Shown: one piece after another, positions 1-3,724 of the stretch | Layout of the letters: each line of letters starts with the position of its first letter | Position numbering within the stretch: the stretch's first letter is position 1 | Source: Nanobdellota archaeon | GTDB lineage: Archaea > Nanobdellota > Nanobdellia > Woesearchaeales > B3-WOES | Direction of reading: 5' to 3' | Assembly: GCA_023131705.1 (NCBI GenBank) | Contig: JAGLZG010000092.1 | Coordinates: forward strand, 1 to 7,793 | Length of the DNA stretch: 7,793 nucleotides | Program-made: the position numbers and the translations under genes | Notes under the pieces: generated by a model | Database searches by the model: none | What the model was told of the DNA's origin: nothing | What the model saw: only the letters and a program-made list of their open reading frames with translations

Positions 1-1
1 A

Positions 2-196
2 ACAACAAAAGCCCAATTAAAACTATTAGAAGAGATATACAATTTCTCTGGCTTTAATTTTCAGAAAACTGCATTTCTAAGAGAAAACGAGAAAAGAAGA
101 TGGAATTCTGATTTTAACACCTTAAAAAAAGAATATAAAAATGCAAAAGATAGCGAGATTAAGAATACTGTTTTGAATAACTTAAATCGAGGCTAA
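2..196 (+). CDS. C-terminal end of an unrecognised protein (5' truncated by the window)
   Basis: Frame 2 is open from the left edge to a TAA at 194-196 and gives 64 residues beginning TTKAQLKLLEEIYN. The fragment is hydrophilic, rich in Lys, Asn and Glu, looks alpha-helical and has no membrane segment. I do not recognise the family and see no catalytic motif in the visible part. The codons are A/T-rich in the same style as the following gene. The likely ribosome binding site of the next gene (GAGG at 189-192) lies inside the last codons, and the next ATG is only 4 bases past this stop, so the two are probably co-transcribed and translationally coupled. The main uncertainty is that only the tail is visible; the start and most of the protein lie to the left. 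Confidence 0.6.
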   Translation, partial: TTKAQLKLLEEIYNFSGFNFQKTAFLRENEKRRWNSDFNTLKKEYKNAKDSEIKNTVLNNLNRG

Positions 197-200
197 AACC

Positions 201-569
201 ATGCTTAAAATTATCAAATACACTTCCATTGCATTATTATTAGCAGTATTTTTACATTTTTTTAATGGTTATGTTATGCAGAGAATAATACCCAGAAATA
301 TTGTTTTTTTATTTATTTATGATGTATTTTCTCTTATGTTGATAATTATGTTGGGAATAATATTTACGCATTATGGTTTTATCAAAAGCAGGGATTACAA
401 GCATATTGCATTGATTGTTCTTATCTTAGCTTTTGTATCAATGATAATAATTTATGCTATAATCCTTTTTGGAATAAATAGTGTTTTGTTAACAGGACTC
501 AAACTTCATATTTATGGGATAATATTCATCATTATTCCTGTGATTATTGGAGAGTATTGGGTAGATTAA
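201..569 (+). CDS. Small four-helix integral membrane protein, function unknown
   Basis: This 122-residue protein is almost entirely hydrophobic. Four transmembrane helices are visible at about residues 4-26, 34-58, 67-92 and 94-117. They are separated by short loops carrying the few charges (R28 and R32 in one loop; K62, R64, D65 and K67 in the next), and the tail is short and acidic. By the positive-inside rule those charges give conflicting hints, so topology is unclear. No catalytic or metal-binding pattern is evident. The ATG at 201 is supported by GAGG at 189-192, 8 bases upstream. It follows the preceding gene by 4 bases and seems to end an operon running in from the left, just before the structured element at 580-696. 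I do not recognise a named family; small four-TM proteins of this kind are common and poorly characterised in archaea. Confidence 0.75.
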   Translation: MLKIIKYTSIALLLAVFLHFFNGYVMQRIIPRNIVFLFIYDVFSLMLIIMLGIIFTHYGFIKSRDYKHIALIVLILAFVSMIIIYAIILFGINSVLLTGLKLHIYGIIFIIIPVIIGEYWVD

Positions 570-579
570 CTGGATAGTT

Positions 580-696
580 ATGCCAGAATAAGAAATTCTA
601 TAGCAAAAATTACAGAATTTGCCTCATGAGCAAATGCAGGAATGAGGTGGCATTCATCCCATAAATGAAGTTTGTGGGTATTCTGCCTAGTTTTTT
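580..696 (+). ncRNA. Candidate structured RNA or small palindromic element between convergent genes
   Basis: The sequence folds on paper into a four-way junction. The closing helix is CAGAATA (584-590) with TATTCTG (679-685). Hairpin A is AAATTCT (593-599) with AGAATTT (614-620). Hairpin B is CCTCAT (622-627) with ATGAGG (642-647). Hairpin C is CCCATAAA (658-665) with TTTGTGGG (671-678), including one G-T pair and a 5-base loop, and it abuts the closing helix directly. Six T's at 691-696 would suit transcript termination on the plus strand. Bases 621-690 are about 46% G+C, richer than the surroundings, which in AT-rich archaea often marks structured RNA. Alternatives are a terminator shared by the convergent genes, or a MITE-like repeat, since TAGTT flanks it at 575-579 and 688-692. 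Strand is not certain because the fold works on both. It matches no RNA family I know, and no upstream promoter is obvious. Confidence 0.4.
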
Positions 697-702
697 ATAA
701 TT

Positions 703-1413
703 TTATCCTTCTTTAATCTCTTCTGCTCTTTCTTTTTCTATCAATAGGTTGGCTATCTCTATTGGCAAACTAGCAACATCCTCTTCATCAAAAGGGCCGT
801 ATTCTTCCATCTCTTTTCCTACAAACTTTGGAACAGCATTTGTAAACCTTACAAGTTTTACCTCTTTTTTTGGTGCTTCCTGTTTAATTGAATCTGCTGA
901 TTTAAAATCCTCATCATTGCTTTTTGCCGGCTGTTGTTTTTCTTCTGCTTGTTTTTCCCCTGCTGGCTCTTTTTGCCCAGGCAGTTTGCAGTTTAAAATA
1001 TTGTTAAGGATTTCCTCCCTTTTGCTGTCTAATAAGCTGATAAGCATTTCATAGAAAAGCCTTTCTTCTTCCAGCATTGGAGAAAGATTCATTATGCTTG
1101 ACTTAAGCCTTGATTTGTTAAGGGCCATGCTTATTATCTTTTTTTCCCTTTTTTCATATAAATCTTTTAGAATCTTTTTTATATTTTTTACCTGAGAAGC
1201 TACATTCTCCTTTTCATCAGCCTCAAAAAGGTTTTCCTGGTCTTTTTTTTCATTAAGAATATTTTGCTTTTCCTTCAGATAGTTAATAACATCCTCAAAG
1301 AAACTGTCCTGGAGTTTTTGAAGCTCATCCTTGTTTTTTTCATTTCTTAATAGCTCAAACAAGGTTTCATAGGTTATTGTTACTTCTTTGTCCGTTTCAA
1401 CAGATTGTTGCAT
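703..1413 (-). CDS. gins51: Archaeal GINS complex subunit, Sld5/Psf1-like (GINS51/Gins15)
   Basis: This is a subunit of the archaeal GINS complex, which works with MCM helicase and the Cdc45/RecJ-like protein at replication forks. The 236 residues show the Sld5/Psf1 layout. A helical A domain at about 12-142 begins ITYETLFELLRNEKN and contains the phrase LQDSFFEDVINYLKEK, then EKREKKIISMALNKSR. A charged, low-complexity linker rich in Lys, Glu, Gln and Pro spans about 146-184. A small C-terminal B domain (about 185-236) carries VRFTNAVPKFVGKEMEEYGPF and then EEDVASLPIEIANLLI, typical of archaeal GINS. The A-then-B order distinguishes it from GINS23, where the order is reversed. The ATG at 1413 follows GGGGG (1417-1421) by only 3 bases, a tight spacing, but the domain begins a few residues later, so the start is sound. 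It is divergent from the cupredoxin gene. No primase or MCM gene is visible next to it. Confidence 0.9.
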   Translation of the reverse strand: MQQSVETDKEVTITYETLFELLRNEKNKDELQKLQDSFFEDVINYLKEKQNILNEKKDQENLFEADEKENVASQVKNIKKILKDLYEKREKKIISMALNKSRLKSSIMNLSPMLEEERLFYEMLISLLDSKREEILNNILNCKLPGQKEPAGEKQAEEKQQPAKSNDEDFKSADSIKQEAPKKEVKLVRFTNAVPKFVGKEMEEYGPFDEEDVASLPIEIANLLIEKERAEEIKEG

Positions 1414-1453
1414 TTTCCCCCTTTATTATAGTTTTGTATCTTATATTTAAAGA

Positions 1454-1462
1454 TTTATATTG
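1454..1462 (-). promoter_or_regulatory. Candidate TATA box for gins51
   Basis: Read on the minus strand this is an AATATAAA-type archaeal TATA box centred about 45 bases from the gins51 ATG. Transcription starting about 26 bases downstream would leave a leader of roughly 18 bases that includes the GGGGG ribosome binding site. A second AT-rich candidate (TTTAAATATAA, 1441-1451) lies closer and would exclude that site, so I favour the distal one. Placement by spacing only. Confidence 0.4.
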
Positions 1463-1480
1463 TTCAATACCAAAACCATA

Positions 1481-1490
1481 AAATATAAAT
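1481..1490 (+). promoter_or_regulatory. TATA box for the cupredoxin-fold gene, leaderless transcript expected
   Basis: AAATATAAAT is a good archaeal TATA match centred about 30 bases before the ATG at 1515. That spacing puts the transcription start at or within a few bases of the start codon. No purine-rich ribosome binding site is present in the bases before the ATG, which agrees with a leaderless mRNA. Confidence 0.5.
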
Positions 1491-1514
1491 AGTTGCCTTT
1501 TAATAACAAACATT

Positions 1515-2162
1515 ATGATAAAAAAAGAGGGGAATATAGCTTTGATTATTGTTATTATAATAGCTCTTGTCATTATTGGTTTTTCTGTCTATAATTCTAC
1601 TCAAAAGGAAGAAGAGGTTAGTGAAACTATTGAAGAAAAAGTTGAGTGGGAGCCTGAAGGTGAAGCTGAGGAAAAAACAGAAGAAGCTGCTGTTGCAGAA
1701 GAGGTTCCAAAAGAGATTGTTGTCTCTATCTCAAGGTTTAAGTTTGACAAGCCTGAAATCATTATAGAGCCTGGAACAAAGGTCATATGGAACAACACAG
1801 ATACAAGAAAGCACATGATAACAAACAAATATCTTGGCTTGTTCAGAAATATGAGAAAATCACTTGGATATGGAGATACATTTGAATACACATTTAATGA
1901 GCCTGGTGTCTATTACATACTTGAAGCAAATTTTGGCATTAATGGGAAAATTATTGTAGGAAAGAATGTGGTTAATGCTGATGTTATTGTAAAAAAGAAA
2001 AACGAATCTGGAATTCAGTCTATAATAGGAAATATTGTAAAGGACCTGCAAAGAGGTAAAACTAATTCTTTAACCATTCTTTTTACTGTTTTATTATTTA
2101 CTACAATCGTATTCTTTATTGGTTTTTATAAGCACAGGGATAAGAAAAGTGTTCATGGGTAA
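1515..2162 (+). CDS. Membrane-anchored cupredoxin-fold protein with a degenerate copper site
   Basis: The 215-residue protein has an N-terminal membrane segment (about 8-25), an acidic Glu-rich spacer (about 31-65), a cupredoxin-like beta domain (about 67-148) and a second membrane segment (about 185-204) before a short basic tail. The domain shows family hallmarks: EPGTKVIWNNTD, then H100 where plastocyanins and related proteins carry the first copper-binding His, then GDTFEYTFNEPGVYYI and a closing GKIIVG strand. In copper-binding members the loop before the last strand carries Cys, His and Met. Here residues 131-145 read GVYYILEANFGINGK and hold none of the three, so ordinary type 1 copper binding and electron transfer look unlikely. 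A structural or ligand-binding role outside the membrane is an inference. With two membrane segments, the domain would be held as an external loop close to the membrane. The gene ends in tandem stops (TAATAA) and converges on the Fic gene. Confidence 0.75.
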   Translation: MIKKEGNIALIIVIIIALVIIGFSVYNSTQKEEEVSETIEEKVEWEPEGEAEEKTEEAAVAEEVPKEIVVSISRFKFDKPEIIIEPGTKVIWNNTDTRKHMITNKYLGLFRNMRKSLGYGDTFEYTFNEPGVYYILEANFGINGKIIVGKNVVNADVIVKKKNESGIQSIIGNIVKDLQRGKTNSLTILFTVLLFTTIVFFIGFYKHRDKKSVHG

Positions 2163-2168
2163 TAAACA

Positions 2169-2173
2169 TTTTT
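2169..2173 (+). terminator. Possible weak T-run terminator after the cupredoxin-fold gene
   Basis: Five T's lie 7 bases past the stop codon. Archaeal RNA polymerase can terminate at short T-runs without a hairpin. The hairpin at 2210-2253, with TTTT just after it, is a further possible termination site for the same transcript. Confidence 0.25.
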
Positions 2174-2208
2174 GTAATTGATTAAAGAATTATACAGTAT
2201 TTACTTTA

Positions 2209-2225
2209 TTTAACACTACATATAT
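2209..2225. repeat. Left copy of a 17-bp direct repeat bracketing the Fic gene
   Basis: TTTAACACTACATATAT here matches TTTAACACTACACATAT at 3234-3250 at 16 of 17 positions, including an exact 12-mer. The copies lie just past the 3' end of the Fic gene and just before its start. Read on the minus strand, both copies place a TATA-like stretch ahead of TGTAGTGTTAAA, so this copy may be a duplicated promoter or an insertion scar. Confidence 0.6.
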
Positions 2226-2253
2226 AACAATGTTTATTTTTCTGTGGTGTTAA
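2210..2253. repeat. Inverted repeat (hairpin) across the end of the Fic gene
   Basis: TTAACACTACA (2210-2220) pairs with TGTGGTGTTAA (2243-2253) over 11 positions, one of them a T-G wobble, around a 22-base loop. The right arm is inside the last codons of the Fic gene (encoding VNTT). It could act as a transcription stop or mRNA 3' end structure between the convergent genes. The left arm is also part of the direct repeat, so the motif occurs three times around this gene. Confidence 0.45.
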
Positions 2254-3223
2254 CTTTTGCATATTTATAGTAGATTTCAAAAAAGTTCCTGAATGTTTTT
2301 TTATAGCTGTCTAAAGCGAATCTCATTAATATCAGCCATTTTTCCTTATCTGCTGCTTCTAAGGATTTTATATATCTGTTCCTTGATGTCTTTCTTATAA
2401 TAACAGGAAAATACCCTTGCCTCATTAATATATAATTAAGCAAAAATCTTCCAACCCTCCCATTCCCATCACAAAAAGGATGTATTTTTTCAAACTTTGC
2501 ATGAAATTTAAAAGCCAACTCTAAAAAATACATCTTGTTTTCATTGTCTTCATACCATTTTAACAGATTATTCATTTCCCGGCATACATTCTCTGGCTCT
2601 GCAAGTTTTGTTGTTTTTCCCAATAACATTATTGGTTCTTTTCTATATCCTAACCTGTTATCTATATTTTTTATTAATAGTGAATGGAGTTTTATTATAA
2701 AATCATGATCAATCTTATGCTTTGTTTTTTTCAAAAATAGAAATAAGTTATAAGAATTTTGGGCATCATATACTTCTCTTAAATCCTTTCCCTGGCTTAT
2801 CCTGTTTTCAAATACAATTTCTGCAACATTCTTTAGTGTTAAGGAATTTCCTTCCAGTGCATTGCTATCATAAACATAATTCGCTATAAATCTTTTATTA
2901 ATATCGTCTATGCTTTTTTTGGGTAAATTCCTAATCATTTCTTTATATTTTATATTCATTTCCTCTATTTTTTTTACTTCTTTAACAGTTAAAGGATATT
3001 CTAAACTTTTTATATTTTTTAATATGATTTTAGTTCTGAGTTTAACCTCTTTTTTAAGCATTTCTTCTTTGAATTCCCTTCTAATCTTTCCCATATCTTT
3101 TTTACCGATATCCTTATGTGGGCTTATATATTTAGAAATTTTCCTGGTTTTATCCCTAATCCTTATTGATTTTTCTAAGTAAGCGTAGCTTTTTCCATGA
3201 ATTTTCCTAATAGTTAGTTTCAT
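2234..3223 (-). CDS. Fic family protein (predicted AMPylator), class II with built-in inhibitory helix
   Basis: Fic enzymes transfer AMP, or another nucleotide part, from a nucleotide to hydroxyl groups of target proteins. The 329-residue protein carries the full active-site loop HPFCDGNGRVGR at 248-259: catalytic H248, metal-binding D252, and phosphate-contacting N254 and R256. An inhibitory motif, SNALEG (S120 to G125, with E124 as the blocking Glu), lies ahead of the Fic core, as in class II Fic proteins that hold themselves inactive. The N-terminal 110 residues are basic and helical after a SYAYLEKSIR stretch and may form a partner- or nucleic-acid-binding part. The segment GYRKEPIMLLG (192-202) fits the substrate-docking flap. 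No separate antitoxin gene adjoins it, consistent with intramolecular control. No ribosome binding site precedes the ATG and the TATA box is about 30 bases away, so the mRNA is probably leaderless. The target is unknown. Confidence 0.92.
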   Translation of the reverse strand: MKLTIRKIHGKSYAYLEKSIRIRDKTRKISKYISPHKDIGKKDMGKIRREFKEEMLKKEVKLRTKIILKNIKSLEYPLTVKEVKKIEEMNIKYKEMIRNLPKKSIDDINKRFIANYVYDSNALEGNSLTLKNVAEIVFENRISQGKDLREVYDAQNSYNLFLFLKKTKHKIDHDFIIKLHSLLIKNIDNRLGYRKEPIMLLGKTTKLAEPENVCREMNNLLKWYEDNENKMYFLELAFKFHAKFEKIHPFCDGNGRVGRFLLNYILMRQGYFPVIIRKTSRNRYIKSLEAADKEKWLILMRFALDSYKKTFRNFFEIYYKYAKVNTTEK

Positions 3224-3233
3224 AACAGGTTAG

Positions 3234-3250
3234 TTTAACACTACACATAT
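3234..3250. repeat. Right copy of the 17-bp direct repeat, at the Fic promoter
   Basis: TTTAACACTACACATAT matches the copy at 2209-2225 at 16 of 17 positions. It lies between the Fic TATA box and the Fic start codon, where an archaeal repressor would block transcription initiation, so it could be an operator as well as a duplication or insertion mark. Confidence 0.55.
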
Positions 3251-3258
3251 TTAAATAT
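3247..3258 (-). promoter_or_regulatory. TATA box for the Fic gene
   Basis: ATATTTAAATAT is a perfect 12-base palindrome and a strong archaeal TATA candidate centred 30 bases before the Fic ATG at 3223, implying an almost leaderless transcript. Being palindromic, it could in principle also support transcription to the right. Confidence 0.5.
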
Positions 3259-3309
3259 ATCGTTTTATGTAGTTATAAATTAGAGAAGTTTATAATCTGA
3301 AAAATAGAA

Positions 3310-3344
3310 AAAGACAAAAGTATTGATTTAAATTGTTTGTCTTT
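3310..3344. repeat. Inverted repeat between the divergent Fic gene and surface operon
   Basis: AAAGACAAA (3310-3318) and TTTGTCTTT (3336-3344) are perfect 9-bp complements around a 17-base AT-rich loop. It lies between two divergent promoters, so a protein-binding dyad is more natural than a terminator. No function can be assigned from sequence alone. Confidence 0.45.
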
Positions 3345-3376
3345 GTCAAAAACCACTGCAAATTAAATTAGTTTTC

Positions 3377-3411
3377 CTGTAATCCATTATATAATATGTA
3401 ATAGATTACAG
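3377..3411. promoter_or_regulatory. Dyad-symmetric candidate operator upstream of the surface operon
   Basis: CTGTAATC (3377-3384) and GATTACAG (3404-3411) are perfect 8-bp inverted repeats. After a single mismatch, ATTA (3386-3389) and TAAT (3399-3402) extend the symmetry inward. The site ends 5 bases before the TATA box at 3416-3425. In archaea activators commonly bind just upstream of the TATA box, so this is a plausible regulator site for the genes that follow. The regulator is not identifiable here. Confidence 0.45.
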
Positions 3412-3415
3412 AAAT

Positions 3416-3425
3416 CTTTATAAAG
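3416..3425 (+). promoter_or_regulatory. TATA box for the 3461-7793 operon
   Basis: CTTTATAAAG is a palindromic archaeal TATA candidate. A transcription start about 26 bases downstream falls near 3446 and gives a roughly 15-base leader containing the ribosome binding site GGGTGG (3451-3456) before the TTG at 3461. Confidence 0.5.
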
Positions 3426-3460
3426 TTCTATTTTTAAGATATGTTTAAAAGGGTGGTAGA

Positions 3461-3724
3461 TTGTTAAAAAAAGAGCTGGAAGGCTATAGCCTGTTTATGT
3501 ATTCTCTTAAAGATATTAGTATGAAGGGCAAGGTTAAGTTTATACGCGATTTTTTGGGTTATAGGATAACAAAAGGCAATACACATTATTCTTACGGCGG
3601 TTTGTTAAAAAAATTAGATGGAATCAAGATAAATAATAACAATTTTTTAGTTCCCAGCGGAAACTCTGCCATTGTTGAGGCTTATCTTAAATCAAAAGGG
3701 GTTGATTTTATTGTTAAAGAATAA
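3461..3724 (+). CDS. Small soluble protein of unknown function, first gene of the surface operon
   Basis: This 87-residue protein has no signal or membrane segment. Visible elements are SLKDISMKGKVKFIRDFLGYRI (residues 15-36), a THYSYGGLLKKLDG stretch (41-54), a strand-like NNFLVPSGNSA (60-70) and a closing helix and strand AYLKSKGVDFIVKE. I recall short archaeal proteins with a similar KVKFxRxxxGY start, a Tyr-rich GLL middle and a VP-then-helix end, all hypothetical, but cannot verify homology. The start is TTG at 3461: GGGTGG ends 4 bases before it, and the nearby ATG at 3441 is in another frame and stops after eight codons. The 3' end overlaps the next gene by 14 bases, which implies coupled translation. 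Its fold and job are unknown; a regulatory or chaperone-like partner of the surface proteins is conjecture. Confidence 0.7.
   Translation: MLKKELEGYSLFMYSLKDISMKGKVKFIRDFLGYRITKGNTHYSYGGLLKKLDGIKINNNNFLVPSGNSAIVEAYLKSKGVDFIVKE

Noticed and set aside
626..664. Short reading frame MSKCRNEVAFIP inside the element
   Set aside because: Only 12 codons long and entirely within paired regions, with no ribosome binding site. It is better explained by the structure or repeat.
580..687. tRNA or box C/D guide RNA at the multi-hairpin element
   Set aside because: There is no T-loop GTTC, no 7-bp acceptor with CCA-like end, no anticodon arm of the right size and no paired C and D boxes; hairpin sizes also do not fit.
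749..1054. Ser/Phe-rich open frame on the plus strand
   Set aside because: It lies wholly antisense to gins51, whose GINS domains are clear. Its Ser/Phe bias is what the Lys/Glu-rich coding strand produces when read backward.
1567..1767. Open frame rich in Leu and Lys on the plus strand
   Set aside because: It overlaps the N-terminal half of the cupredoxin-fold gene in another frame and has no sensible protein character or ribosome binding site.
1601..2051. Two open frames on the minus strand opposite the cupredoxin-fold gene
   Set aside because: They are antisense to a gene with a recognisable fold and promoter, and show no protein motif.
2910..3182. Hydrophobic open frame on the plus strand, membrane-protein-like
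   Set aside because: It is antisense to the Lys-rich N-terminal part of the Fic gene; Lys and Glu codons read backward give Phe and Leu, mimicking membrane helices.
3672..3710. Upstream TTG starts for the 737-residue surface protein
   Set aside because: Starting at 3672 or 3702 would add residues ahead of the KGQITIF signal, and GGGG at 3698-3701 is correctly spaced only for the TTG at 3711.
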